From Alphaproteobacteria bacterium (lineage in GTDB: Bacteria > Pseudomonadota > Alphaproteobacteria > UBA7985 > JAUIBT01), in assembly GCA_030428565.1 (NCBI GenBank), contig JAUIDR010000023.1, forward strand, positions 1-48,966: 48,966 bases of DNA. Direction: 5' to 3'. Positions within the stretch are counted from its first letter, which is position 1. Each line of letters begins with the position of its first letter. The position numbers and the translations under genes were made by a program. Of this stretch, positions 1-8,596 are shown piece by piece. The notes beneath the pieces were generated by a model. That model saw only the letters and a list, made by a program, of their open reading frames with translations, had not been told where the DNA came from and did not search any database.

Positions 1-2
1 CG

Positions 3-104
3 GGCCTCTATTTCGGTACCGATAGCGATGCTCTGAAAGACGTGCTGCTCAATCATTGCCTGAAGGAGGGAGATAAGGCCTTCGCCTGCGCCAATGCCCG
101 CTGA
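3..104 (+). CDS. C-terminal fragment of an unidentified protein
   Basis: An open frame enters from the left edge and stops at TGA 102-104, giving a 33-residue tail that ends FACANAR and holds two cysteines (NHCLKEG and FACANAR). Codon third positions are GC-rich, as in the neighbours, which supports coding. The gene converges with the DUF3131 gene, whose stop lies 59 bp away. The fragment is too short to assign a family, and most of the gene lies outside the window. Confidence 0.45.
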   Translation, partial: GLYFGTDSDALKDVLLNHCLKEGDKAFACANAR

Positions 105-162
105 GCGCCAACACGAAGCCGTTTCACGGTTGCGGGCCTCACCCAGACAGGGCGCGGCCTCG

Positions 163-1497
163 CTAGAGCGGCGGCGGGCTTAGGATCGGGCCCTTGGCGA
201 TATAGTGCAAAGCCTCCAGGATCACGGCGTTGGTGTTGAGCGCCACCGCCTCATTGACGCTGGCGTCATCCTCGTAGAGCCCCGCCTGAAAGCCCTTGTC
301 GCTTTGCAGCTCCTCAACCGCGTCAAACAGGCGCTGGCCGTAGTCGGTGCGCAACAGAGCATACCAGGCCACCGACGCTTTGGCCGACACGCTGCGAACC
401 TCATTGACCACTTCATTGCCAGGCGAGAGCGCCGTAAAGGCCTCATCATCGACCAGCACGCTGTTGTAGGCGAAGAAGGGCGCGCGGGAGAGATGGTCCT
501 CGCTCATGGCGGTCAATTGCCCCGTCTGGCGAAAGCGGCGCTCCTGTACGCCATAGACCTGGCTGGCCAGATCGAGCATCTCGCTTCGCCAGCCAAACTC
601 CAGGGCCTCCAAGATGAAAGGTTCTGACGTGATGACCGAGGGCACCCCATGCGTGCGCTGCGTGCGCCGATCACCGGGCACCGGCATACCGAGCACTTCG
701 ATGCTGCGCTGCTTACCCGACACACGAAAGGCGGTGCTGGCGTCCATGCCCATCAACAAGGCCCCGCGCGCGGCGTACTGCTCGTAGCCCAAGCGGCCTT
801 CGGCCAGGCGCTCAATACGGCCATCTTCACGGCGGTGTCCGCCTTGAAAGCTGCCCTCGTTCAACACCTCTTCCAACGCCCAGGAGCGTTGTACAGCGAC
901 CACCTGCCCCGCCAGGTCCGGGAAGTTCTGCGCCACCGCGTGCAAACCAATCAGCGCGCGCATGACATCCAGCGCCGACCACCCCAGACCGCTGCGATCC
1001 TCGCGATTTTGATAGTCGGTCATGGCCAGGCTTTGTGCGTTATAGGCCTTGTTGGGCAAGATGCCCTGAAACAGCGTCAAACGCTCTAAACTGGCTAGAA
1101 TGAGCGTCAAGCGTTGTTCAGCTTCAGCGCGCGTCACCAGCCCAAGTCCTTCTGCGCTGACGATGGCCATGAGCTGGCTACCGATCTCCCACAAGGTAGT
1201 CGAAGGATAGTCGCTGACCGAATAGGCCAACCCCGTTTGCGGATCACTAAAGCGCTTGAAGTATCGCCAGGCGGTGGCCGCGTAGGCCTGCTCTTGTGCG
1301 TTGAGCGCTCTAAGCTCTATGCGGCGCGCGCGGCGCGGCAGGTCTGGATCGCTGACCTCGATAACTTGCGGGCCGCGCAACAAGCCCTGCCGTGCCTCCC
1401 AAGCGTCCAAATAAAGCGTCAAGGCCAAGGCCAGACTGAGCGCGACCAAAAAGACCAACCAACCGCGCAGGCGTAGCAAAAGCTCACCCAGCCTCAT
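163..1497 (-). CDS. DUF3131 domain protein, membrane-anchored, partner of a GT2 glycosyltransferase
   Basis: A 444-residue protein with one N-terminal hydrophobic segment (about residues 13-30) and then a long extracytoplasmic domain. The stretch around residues 79-107, YFKRF..TGL......DYPSTTLWEIG, matches what I know of DUF3131 (PF11329), a family often encoded beside cellulose-synthase-like glycosyltransferases. The start at 1497 was chosen because its ATG overlaps the TGA of the upstream glycosyltransferase as ATGA, implying translational coupling; longer in-frame starts would run inside that gene. An (alpha/alpha)6-barrel, glycosidase-like fold is a plausible inference. The activity is unknown; trimming or modifying the glucan made by the partner is the obvious hypothesis. 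Confidence 0.82.
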   Translation of the reverse strand: MRLGELLLRLRGWLVFLVALSLALALTLYLDAWEARQGLLRGPQVIEVSDPDLPRRARRIELRALNAQEQAYAATAWRYFKRFSDPQTGLAYSVSDYPSTTLWEIGSQLMAIVSAEGLGLVTRAEAEQRLTLILASLERLTLFQGILPNKAYNAQSLAMTDYQNREDRSGLGWSALDVMRALIGLHAVAQNFPDLAGQVVAVQRSWALEEVLNEGSFQGGHRREDGRIERLAEGRLGYEQYAARGALLMGMDASTAFRVSGKQRSIEVLGMPVPGDRRTQRTHGVPSVITSEPFILEALEFGWRSEMLDLASQVYGVQERRFRQTGQLTAMSEDHLSRAPFFAYNSVLVDDEAFTALSPGNEVVNEVRSVSAKASVAWYALLRTDYGQRLFDAVEELQSDKGFQAGLYEDDASVNEAVALNTNAVILEALHYIAKGPILSPPPL

Positions 1498-3362
1498 GAC
1501 CGCGCGCCCAATCGGCCAGAATAAGGCGTCGGTCGATGCGCCTCTTCTTGCGGTCGCCAGTAGGCCGCATAGAGCATCGGCAGCATGAGGGCGGCATTGG
1601 TGACAGCAAAGAAACTGACCAAGACCAGAGCCGACGGGCGATAGTCGATCCAACCCAGGATAAAAGCCGGCCAGGCTAGGGCTAGCGCCAGCACATTCGC
1701 CCCCACCACCAGCCAATTTGGCCAGACCAGCGCTGTAAACCCAGCCTCTTGGCGCTGCTTTGGCGTGACTTCAAAGCGGATGGGCTTGCGGCGGAGCACC
1801 CGCAGTAAGGCGCGCAGATGCAGAGCGAATAGTGAGACATTCCAAGCGCGTGCTTTCCAATCACCGATGCCGCCGCAAGCGACCAACAAGGCCAGTTCAG
1901 AAAACAGCACTGCGGGGGCAAAATACAAAAGGTAGATGCCGCCCAAGTTGGCGACTGGTGAGATACCGGTCAGCAAATAGACCACAGGTGCGAACAACAG
2001 CACCAAGGTATGTAGACAGCTCAGATAACCGAAGAAGGTCGAAAAATACATCAGCCGCTGCTTCAAACTGAGCCCCTTGGCGAACAGCACTCCGCGGTTC
2101 AAACAGATATCCAGCGAGCCGCCCGCGTATTTGAAAAGCTGGATAAAGCGACTGCCCAAATCCTGGGGAGAGAGCTGTTGCGACAGCACTCGGCTGTGCA
2201 GCACCGACTTCCAGGCCACAACCGGGTCCGCGTGCAGACGGATCGAGGTGAAGATATCTTCGGACACGTGGTAATTAAAGGCCGTGACCGCGCCCTTATG
2301 ATCGCGGGTGACGGTCTGGCGACACAAGGGGTTGCCCAAGTTTCTCATCAGGGCGGCGCGGCGATGGATCGAGCCCGCCCCGCAGCAAAATGAGGCCATC
2401 GCTCCGTTGCGCCGCTTTTGGATCACTTCAAAGAACAAGCGGTTATCGTTGACCATAGGATCACGCCCCAAGCGCACCGGCCCCCAGATCCAGGCCAAGG
2501 CCCGCGCCAACAGACCGCCCACCAGCGGCAAGCGGCGACGCAGCTCTAGGCCCAGCTCCCGCCCTTGGGGAATGTCATAGAACCAGTGCGGGGTCTGGAC
2601 CCAAGCCACCAAAGGATCGGCGAAATAGCCCAGGGTCTCTTCTAAAAACTCTGGCAACAAGCGGGTATCAGCATCGCATATCACGATGAAATCGCCTTGG
2701 GTCTGCCCCAGTGCATTCGACAGATTGCCCGCCTTATAGCCTTCATTCGTATTACGGCTGAGATAGGCGACACCCCAGCGCCTGGCCAAGTCGGCCATGT
2801 CCGCGCGCGCGCCATCATCCAAGATGTAGACGCGGCTGGTCACGCCCCTCGGCAAGCGCAAAGCCAAGGCGTCTTGCACACTGAGCGCCACAAGGTCCAG
2901 GTCTTCGTTCAAGGTGGTGATGTAGATATCAACGCAGGTCGCTTCGCCAGCGGCCTCGGCTCGGGGCTTGGCTCGCGATTTGAGCAGCGCCTCGGGCGGC
3001 GACCAATCCAGATCGCCATGATCCCAGAGTGCATAGAAGTAGACGAACAGCCCCAGCGCCGCCGAGGTCTCGGCGGCCACCAGCGGCAGCGCATACCACA
3101 GCGCCTCAAGGTTCAAGCTCTCGGTCCAGCGCCACCACAAATAACGTAGCATGAAAAAGGTCGAGAGCACCGCCAGTCCGTGCCAAAGCGTTTGCTGCCA
3201 GGCACTAAGGACCAGGGGCGTCGGCGGTCGCAGGGCCTCTTCTTTCCCTGCCAGCGGCGCAGGCAGCGCGCCCGCTGCCGTCAAGCCTGGCACCGCAAGA
3301 CCGGCTGTATCACCCAAACTGGGCTCTTCGTGAGGATCTAGGCGTGCGCGATCAGAGTCCAT
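1494..3362 (-). CDS. Cellulose-synthase-like family 2 glycosyltransferase (no PilZ domain)
   Basis: 622 residues. The order is a soluble N-terminus, two transmembrane helices (about 55-75 and 88-112), a GT2 catalytic domain, then five to six C-terminal helices. Processive GT2 residues are visible: D182-D183-G, DAD at 230-232 for nucleotide-sugar and metal, SED at 367-369 as the TED-like catalytic base, and a QDLGSRF segment at 400-406 where QxxRW normally sits. A KPIRFEVTPKQR segment follows the core as in BcsA, but there is no PilZ domain, so direct c-di-GMP control is not evident. It probably makes and exports a beta-glucan-like polymer. It overlaps the DUF3131 gene by 4 bp. The product sugar and linkage cannot be read from sequence. 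Confidence 0.85.
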   Translation of the reverse strand: MDSDRARLDPHEEPSLGDTAGLAVPGLTAAGALPAPLAGKEEALRPPTPLVLSAWQQTLWHGLAVLSTFFMLRYLWWRWTESLNLEALWYALPLVAAETSAALGLFVYFYALWDHGDLDWSPPEALLKSRAKPRAEAAGEATCVDIYITTLNEDLDLVALSVQDALALRLPRGVTSRVYILDDGARADMADLARRWGVAYLSRNTNEGYKAGNLSNALGQTQGDFIVICDADTRLLPEFLEETLGYFADPLVAWVQTPHWFYDIPQGRELGLELRRRLPLVGGLLARALAWIWGPVRLGRDPMVNDNRLFFEVIQKRRNGAMASFCCGAGSIHRRAALMRNLGNPLCRQTVTRDHKGAVTAFNYHVSEDIFTSIRLHADPVVAWKSVLHSRVLSQQLSPQDLGSRFIQLFKYAGGSLDICLNRGVLFAKGLSLKQRLMYFSTFFGYLSCLHTLVLLFAPVVYLLTGISPVANLGGIYLLYFAPAVLFSELALLVACGGIGDWKARAWNVSLFALHLRALLRVLRRKPIRFEVTPKQRQEAGFTALVWPNWLVVGANVLALALAWPAFILGWIDYRPSALVLVSFFAVTNAALMLPMLYAAYWRPQEEAHRPTPYSGRLGARS

Positions 3363-3395
3363 GATGCCAGGTCAAAGGGAAAAGGGCGCCCCAGC

Positions 3396-4802
3396 CTAAG
3401 CGTGAATGGCGCGTTTTTCCACCGCCAGGGCGGCTTCTTTCACCGCTTCTGACAGCGTGGGGTGGCCGTGGGTGGTGCGGGCAATATCCTCGCTGGCCCC
3501 GCCGAACTCAAGCACTGTCACCAGCTCTTGGATCAATTCCCCGGCATTGGGGCCGATGATATGCGCCCCCAACAGGCGGTCGGTTTTGGCATCGGTCAAC
3601 AGCTTCACAAAGCCATCGCTCAACCCCATCGCGCGCGCGCGCGAGTTGGCGCTGAAGGGGAACTGGCCAACTTTATACTCTTGGGCTGCCTCTTTCAGAT
3701 CTTCTTCGCCCTTGCCGACGGTGGCGACTTCGGGCCAGGTATAGATGATGCCCGGAATGGCGTCATAATTGATATGCGGCTTTTGCCCCACCATCATTTC
3801 GGCGCAAACAACGCCTTCTTCTTCGGCCTTATGCGCCAGCATAGCCCCGCGTACCACGTCGCCAATGGCAAAGATGGAAGGCACTGCTGTCTGGAATGCA
3901 TCGTTGATGGGCACTTGCCCGCGCTCGTTCAGCTCTAGACCCACGTTCTCTAGGCCCAAGCCTTGGGTGTAGGGCCGCCGCCCAATGGCGACCAACACAA
4001 TGTCAGCGTCCAACACCTGGCTATCGCCGCCCTTTGCCGGTTCAATGCTGACCTTCAGGCCTTGATCGCTCTTTTCGACGCCAGTAACTTTTTGGCCCAG
4101 CTTGAAAGAAAGGCCCTGCTTGGTCAGCGTGCGTTGCAGTTGCTTCGCGGTGCCCTTGTCCATGCCCGGCGTAATACGGTCCAAGTATTCAACGACAGTA
4201 ACCTCTGCGCCCAAGCGCGACCAGACCGAGCCCATCTCAAGGCCGATCACGCCCGCACCGATGACGATCATTTTGCCGGGAACCTGGCTTAGGCATAGCG
4301 CGCCGGTGGAAGAAACGATGCGCTCTTCGTCGATTTCAACGCCCGGCAAAGGCGTCACTTCGGAGCCCGTGGCGATCAAAATACGCTTGGCCTCCAGCGT
4401 CTGGCCGTCCAACTCGCCGCCGCTAATCGCGACTTGGTTAGCGCCCGTGATGCTGCCAGAGCCGACAATGTAATCGACCTTATTCTTCTTGAACAAGAAT
4501 TCGATGCCTTTGGTCAGGTCTTCAACCACCTTGTCTTTGCGCGCCATCATGGCCCCAAGATTGACGCTGGGCGTGCCGATCTCAATGCCGTGGCCTGCGA
4601 AATCATGCTTAGCGGTCTCAAACAATTCGGAAGAGTGCAACAGCGCTTTCGAGGGAATACAGCCAACGTTCAAGCATGTCCCACCCAAGGTGCCGCGCTT
4701 TTCCACACAGGCAACTTGCAGACCCAACTGGGCCGCGCGGATTGCGGCGACGTAGCCGCCCGGGCCACCACCGATTACGACAAGATCGTATTGCTTTGAC
4801 AT
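3396..4802 (-). CDS. lpdA: Dihydrolipoyl dehydrogenase (E3)
   Basis: 468 residues, the usual length. It reoxidises dihydrolipoamide in 2-oxoacid dehydrogenase and glycine-cleavage complexes, passing electrons through FAD to NAD+. Visible features are the FAD-binding GGGPGG at 11-16, the redox disulfide in GTCLNVGC (C43 and C48), a central NAD-binding GAGVIGLE motif, an AIGD FAD motif and the C-terminal HGHPTLSE holding the active-site His-Glu pair. The start at 4802 puts the conserved MSKQYDLVVIGG at the N-terminus and has a purine-rich GAGAAGAG Shine-Dalgarno. The frame stays open 73 codons further upstream but that extension looks like noise. No E1/E2 genes are adjacent, so which complex it serves is unknown. 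Confidence 0.95.
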   Translation of the reverse strand: MSKQYDLVVIGGGPGGYVAAIRAAQLGLQVACVEKRGTLGGTCLNVGCIPSKALLHSSELFETAKHDFAGHGIEIGTPSVNLGAMMARKDKVVEDLTKGIEFLFKKNKVDYIVGSGSITGANQVAISGGELDGQTLEAKRILIATGSEVTPLPGVEIDEERIVSSTGALCLSQVPGKMIVIGAGVIGLEMGSVWSRLGAEVTVVEYLDRITPGMDKGTAKQLQRTLTKQGLSFKLGQKVTGVEKSDQGLKVSIEPAKGGDSQVLDADIVLVAIGRRPYTQGLGLENVGLELNERGQVPINDAFQTAVPSIFAIGDVVRGAMLAHKAEEEGVVCAEMMVGQKPHINYDAIPGIIYTWPEVATVGKGEEDLKEAAQEYKVGQFPFSANSRARAMGLSDGFVKLLTDAKTDRLLGAHIIGPNAGELIQELVTVLEFGGASEDIARTTHGHPTLSEAVKEAALAVEKRAIHA

Positions 4803-5208
4803 GGGTTCTCTTCTCTTTTCGTCTTGGTTTGTTTGCGCTTGCCCACTGCTGTCTTGCGGGCCGCCGCTTGCATCGGCGCTTGGTATTCCTGGATCGGCTG
4901 GCTGATCGCCGCCGCTATCTGCGCGCTCTGGCTCAGCGGCCGGGCTCTTGTTCTGCGCAGATCGCCGCAAAAACGAAAAAGGCGCAAAGCCGCGCGGCAC
5001 CTTCGATCCGAACAATCTCACGCTTTGCTTGCTCCATGGTCGCGCTTCAGAATCGAGCGCAGTTTAGTGCGCTGAAGCCACAAGACAACGCCTTAGCCGC
5101 CCTGGGGTCAAATGGTATCACTTTGACGACCTGTCGGCGCCGGCTTGTTATGGGCCGGGCTGCTAGCAAGCTTAAAGCCCGCTGCAATCACCGAGTTCAA
5201 CCCTGGTC
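4803..5208. other. Intergenic region between the phosphodiesterase gene and lpdA
   Basis: About 400 bp without a gene I can support. Several frames stay open because of GC bias. A plus-strand frame at 4824-5075 would encode a short protein with one hydrophobic stretch and a very basic tail, but it would begin 22 bp from the divergent lpdA start and has no convincing ribosome site. The lpdA promoter should lie here; no clear -35/-10 pair was recognised. Confidence 0.4.
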
Positions 5209-5949
5209 TTACCGCTTGTCGTGCGCCAAAAGGTCAGCAAATGCCAAAGGATCGTCGGTGAAAATCCCCGACAAACCCGCCGCGAACAGATGGGCGGCGC
5301 GATGCGGATCGTTGAGCGTATAGGTGTAGACCTCCAGCCCGGCTTGCAGAAACTCTGGGATCTGGCCCGCCTGGAGCTGGCTTTGATCCAGGTGCAAGCT
5401 CTTGGCAGCCAGCGCACGTGCTTTGTCCTGCCAATCATCTTCGATGCCCTCATAGAGCAAACCGCGCGCGATATTCGGCAAGCGCCGCGCCATCAAGGCC
5501 AAAGCCTCGTGGTCAAACGAAGAAAATAGCCAAGGCCCGTCCAGAACAGCCCTTTCTTCCAAGACCGCTGCAGTGGCCTCGACCAGAGCTGCGCCGTTGT
5601 CATTGCTGGGTTTCAGCTCCAGATTGGCGCCCAGGCCCAGCGCGCCGCAAAGATCGATGACTTCGGCCAAAGTTGGGATACCCTGACCCGCAAAACGGGG
5701 GTCAAACCAGGCCCCCGCGTCGATCCCGGCTAGGTCTGCAAGGCACAGATCGGCCAAGGCGCCAGTGGCGTTGGTTGTGCGATCCAGCGTCTCATCGTGA
5801 ATAATGACCGGCGTTCCATCGCACAACAACGAGATGTCCAGCTCGACCCAACGACAGCCCGCTTCAGCCGCCCAACGAAAGGCAGCCAGTGTGTTTTCGG
5901 GCACCCATTTCGCGCCGCCTCGATGCGCGATAATTTTGCTCATCAGCAT
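5209..5949 (-). CDS. Glycerophosphodiester phosphodiesterase (UgpQ-like)
   Basis: 246 residues. It hydrolyses glycerophosphodiesters from phospholipid turnover to glycerol-3-phosphate and an alcohol. The GDPD TIM-barrel signatures are present: AHRGG at the N-terminus (catalytic His), PENT, ELDI with the metal-binding acidic pair, and IIHDETLDRTT with the second histidine, ending in YTLNDP and GIFTDDP. No signal peptide is visible, so it is cytoplasmic. The start at 5949 (MLMSK) was preferred to 5943 because GAGG lies 9 nt upstream of the first ATG. It is followed by lpdA after about 400 bp and is probably a separate unit. Confidence 0.9.
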   Translation of the reverse strand: MLMSKIIAHRGGAKWVPENTLAAFRWAAEAGCRWVELDISLLCDGTPVIIHDETLDRTTNATGALADLCLADLAGIDAGAWFDPRFAGQGIPTLAEVIDLCGALGLGANLELKPSNDNGAALVEATAAVLEERAVLDGPWLFSSFDHEALALMARRLPNIARGLLYEGIEDDWQDKARALAAKSLHLDQSQLQAGQIPEFLQAGLEVYTYTLNDPHRAAHLFAAGLSGIFTDDPLAFADLLAHDKR

Positions 5950-6054
5950 GATTTCAAACCTCACATTAGAGAATTGGTGCCGCGCAAGTGCGCCATTAGA
6001 GCCAAGCTCGCCTGCTCTCAAAGCACTATTCGCTGCCCTTAGCAGCTTTTGCCC

Positions 6055-6083
6055 TTGCACCCAAGCTTGCAAGCTTCCATGTT
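6055..6083 (+). promoter_or_regulatory. Possible promoter of the 6S RNA gene
   Basis: TTGCAC (6055-6060), 17 bp, CATGTT (6078-6083). Each hexamer matches the sigma70 consensus at three positions, but the spacing is ideal and the implied start near 6090 coincides with the 5' end of the predicted 6S RNA. Confidence 0.35.
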
Positions 6084-6090
6084 CAAGGGG

Positions 6091-6249
6091 CTGGGGGGTG
6101 CGTTAGGCCTATTTCGTCTCCGGGGCCGATACCGCATTCCTAGGGAGCTGTCCCTGTCAAGGCCGTGGTCTTGGTATAACGGCGCCCACCTGTCTAAGGG
6201 CAGGCCACGGGAAGACACCTTCGTGCCGACGGCCCACCTGGCATCCCTT
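6091..6249 (+). ncRNA. ssrS: 6S RNA (candidate)
   Basis: A region of about 157 nt with no coding signal that looks like 6S RNA, the promoter mimic that binds sigma70 RNA polymerase in stationary phase. The ends pair: GGGGTGC at 6095-6101 is fully complementary (one G-U) to GCATCCC at 6241-6247, and AGG/CCT continues the stem. Inside are a GCCGATAC motif and GGGAGCTG in the 5' half, and CCCACCTG, AGGGCAGG, then GCCGACGG in the 3' half, an order that resembles alphaproteobacterial 6S sequences as I remember them. The length is right for the group. The usual zapA and 5-formyl-THF cyclo-ligase neighbours are absent. A covariance-model search would be decisive. Confidence 0.68.
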
Positions 6250-6723
6250 TAAAGCTGGCAGCCCTTTAAAGCTAGCATCCCTGCAATGAAGCGGAAAATG
6301 GCGCGCTATCGGCTGATCTAGTTGCGCGCGCAGACCGATCTCGTGCGGCCCAGGATGCTCCAGTCCGGCCTAGGCCGCAAACTCTTTTCGTCCTTTGCCA
6401 AATCAAGACGCGCAAGCCACCAACCGGCAGCCCGTAAATCGCCTCGCGCTCGCTCAGCGACTCTGCGGCTATTGCCGATAGCTGCAATCTCTAGGACCGC
6501 TTTGCCTAAATGTTGCTCCGCCTGAGTTGCTTATTAAAGTTGTAACACTGCGGCGCTAGCCTCGCACAGATCAAATTGCTGTGCATATGTATCTGCGGGC
6601 ACCAAGAAAGCTTGGGTCAACCCTCACAACTTGTTAAATATTTGTCAGATCAAGAAGAAGCGGAAACCTCAAAACGCCGCAACACGAACCTCAATACTTA
6701 GAAATAAGAGTAAGAGAGCCATC
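6250..6723. other. Intergenic region after the 6S RNA
   Basis: About 470 bp with no supportable gene. At 6243-6286 a short direct repeat occurs (CCCTTTAAAGCTGGCA, then CCCTTTAAAGCTAGCA). From 6535 the sequence becomes more AT-rich and probably carries the promoter of the ThiE-like gene, but no clear hexamers were assigned. Confidence 0.35.
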
Positions 6724-7206
6724 ATGCAGGCCGAGAGCCCGCCGATCTACCTCGCCCTAAAGCCGGGACGCAACCTCATGCCTCGCTTGGAGGCGGCTTT
6801 TAACGACGAACCCGCTTCGGCGCTGCTCTGGCTCGGCGAGGCCAGCGACCCGTTGTTTGCTGCCATTCGCGATTACGCGCAAGAACGGGACTGCGCCGTT
6901 CTGATCCGCGATGCGGTGGATTGCGTCATTGAGTTGAATCTCGACGGTGTGCATTTGACCCGCACTCAAAACGTGGCGCAGGCGCGGGCAGCTCTGGGCG
7001 ATGACTATATCATCGGCGTGCGTGCCGAGGATCGACATAGCGCAATGACCAGTGCCGAAGACGGGGCGCATTACGTCATGTTTGCCCCCTTGGCCACGGG
7101 CGAGACCTTGGTTGTCGAGCTGGTGAGCTGGTGGCAGGAGATGATGGAAATCCCCTGCATTGGCAGCGAAGACCAACCTGGTGATTTCGTCCTCAAGCTG
7201 GTCTAG
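6724..7206 (+). CDS. ThiE/TenI-like protein, degenerate thiamine phosphate synthase fold
   Basis: 160 residues, shorter than true thiamine phosphate synthase (about 210). The central part, LNLDGVHLTRTQNVAQARAA followed by IIGV.AEDRHSAMTSAEDGAHYVMFAP, parallels the family's ADGVHLGQxD...IIGVSxH and GADYxxFGP stretches. The diphosphate-binding SxHxxxE region reads AEDRHSA, and the C-terminal glycine-rich phosphate loop is missing, so catalysis is doubtful. The start at 6724 has GAGAG upstream. Similar truncated TMP-synthase-superfamily proteins occur in alphaproteobacteria without known function. No thi genes are nearby. The fold assignment is fairly safe; the function is open. Confidence 0.65.
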   Translation: MQAESPPIYLALKPGRNLMPRLEAAFNDEPASALLWLGEASDPLFAAIRDYAQERDCAVLIRDAVDCVIELNLDGVHLTRTQNVAQARAALGDDYIIGVRAEDRHSAMTSAEDGAHYVMFAPLATGETLVVELVSWWQEMMEIPCIGSEDQPGDFVLKLV

Positions 7207-7216
7207 GGTCCGACAC

Positions 7217-7248
7217 GCGCCTTTCCACCAAGCGCCCTTCCACCAAGC
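7217..7248. repeat. Short direct repeat, two 15-bp units
   Basis: GCGCCTTTCCACCAA is followed directly by GCGCCCTTCCACCAA (one mismatch). It sits between convergent genes just after the ThiE-like stop. No function is proposed. Confidence 0.6.
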
Positions 7249-7414
7249 CTATGGCCATACACCGGACGGCGCAGACCGCTTCCTTCCCTCAGCACGGCGA
7301 AAAAGTAGGGGCTCAGAGCCCCCAACCGCAGTCATGGCTTGGCCGCGATTGCATAATAATCGCTCGTGCGCCTGCCGAACACGCTATGTGCTGGGCCCAG
7401 TAAGGGTCCAAGAA

Positions 7415-8485
7415 CTAGGCCGCAAAGTTTGTCACCACCGTCACGCCGACTTGCGGGGCTTGTCCGCCTCCGCCATCCATAGCGCGCAAAGCATTTTCCA
7501 CCTCAGACAGTCCAATGGTCTTTGCCACCAAACGGCTAGGGTCCAACCGGCCCGCTGAAATCATATCGAAAAGAGCCGGAAAGCCGCTCGCGGCCATGCC
7601 CCTGGTTCCGAACAGGCTAAGCTGGCGAGCGTAGACCAGATCCAAAAGCGGCAAACTCGGCTGGCTATGTGCCCCGGTTGGCATGCCGATTTGCACGTGG
7701 CGTCCCAGCTTACGCAGTCCATAAAGTGCGGCGTGAAAAGTCGCGGTAATGCCCAAGGCATCCACCGCCAAATGGGCACCCCCACCGCAGCAATCGCGGA
7801 TAGCCTGGCCCAGCTCCTCGGGGTTGGCAAAATCAGCCGCGTTCAGGCAGGCATTAGCCCCCAAGGTTTGCGCCAGCGCTAAGGCCTCGGGATTGACGTC
7901 AACGGCCAGAACCTGTGCCCCCAAAGCCGCCGCGATCATGATCGCCGACAGGCCGACGCCGCCACTGCCATGCACAGCGATCCATTCTCCCGGGCGCAGC
8001 TGACCGCGCTCAACGACCGCGCGATAGGCCGTCGTGACCCGGCAGCCCATACCGGCAGCGGTGGCAAAATCTAGCGCCTCGGGCAGCGCGACCAGGTTGA
8101 AGTCTGCAAAGGGCAGCGCCATGCGTTCGGCAAACGCGCCCCAGCCTGTAAAACCGATCACCGCTTGATGGTCACAAATCGTGGGCTCGGCGCGCCGACA
8201 GTCAGAACACGTCCCGCACCCCAGAACAAAGGGCGCGGTCACGCGGTCGCCCACTTTGAAAGCCCGCACGTCAGGGCCGACTTCCAAGACACGGCCAGCG
8301 AACTCGTGGCCCATAACATGGGGCAAGCGCACGTCGGGATCGCTGCCGACCCAAGCGTGGTGGTCCGAGCGGCAGACGCCGCAAGCCTCGACCCCCACCA
8401 CAACACCCGAACGAGGGCAGGCCGGATCGTCGACCTGCTCGACCGGCAAATTGCCCCGAAATTCTTTCATCACGAGCGCGCGCAT
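7415..8485 (-). CDS. Zinc-dependent alcohol dehydrogenase family protein
   Basis: 356 residues, a medium-chain NAD(P)-dependent dehydrogenase. Catalytic zinc ligands are C38 (in CGVCRSD), H60-E61 (in GHEFAG) and C148. The structural-zinc cluster is complete (C90, C93, C96, C104). The Rossmann motif GSGGVGLS lies at 173-180. The start at 8485 has a near-perfect GGAGG Shine-Dalgarno 5 nt upstream; a longer frame to 8518 lacks one. The substrate is not determinable; the overall pattern is that of primary or secondary alcohol dehydrogenases. It stands alone, convergent with the ThiE-like gene. Confidence 0.92.
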   Translation of the reverse strand: MRALVMKEFRGNLPVEQVDDPACPRSGVVVGVEACGVCRSDHHAWVGSDPDVRLPHVMGHEFAGRVLEVGPDVRAFKVGDRVTAPFVLGCGTCSDCRRAEPTICDHQAVIGFTGWGAFAERMALPFADFNLVALPEALDFATAAGMGCRVTTAYRAVVERGQLRPGEWIAVHGSGGVGLSAIMIAAALGAQVLAVDVNPEALALAQTLGANACLNAADFANPEELGQAIRDCCGGGAHLAVDALGITATFHAALYGLRKLGRHVQIGMPTGAHSQPSLPLLDLVYARQLSLFGTRGMAASGFPALFDMISAGRLDPSRLVAKTIGLSEVENALRAMDGGGGQAPQVGVTVVTNFAA

Positions 8486-8596
8486 AAACCCTCCGTCGGA
8501 GCCACTGGCATGATCCAACGGAGGGTAGAGGAAGTTACCCGCGTTTGGGAACCGAAATTCTGCGTGCCTGGGTTAGGAGCGCATAACGAGCGGCGC

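Noticed and set aside
4824-5075. Small plus-strand ORF with a hydrophobic stretch and basic tail upstream of lpdA
   Set aside because: No convincing ribosome site, starts 22 bp from the divergent lpdA ATG, and the opposite frame is also open; likely compositional.
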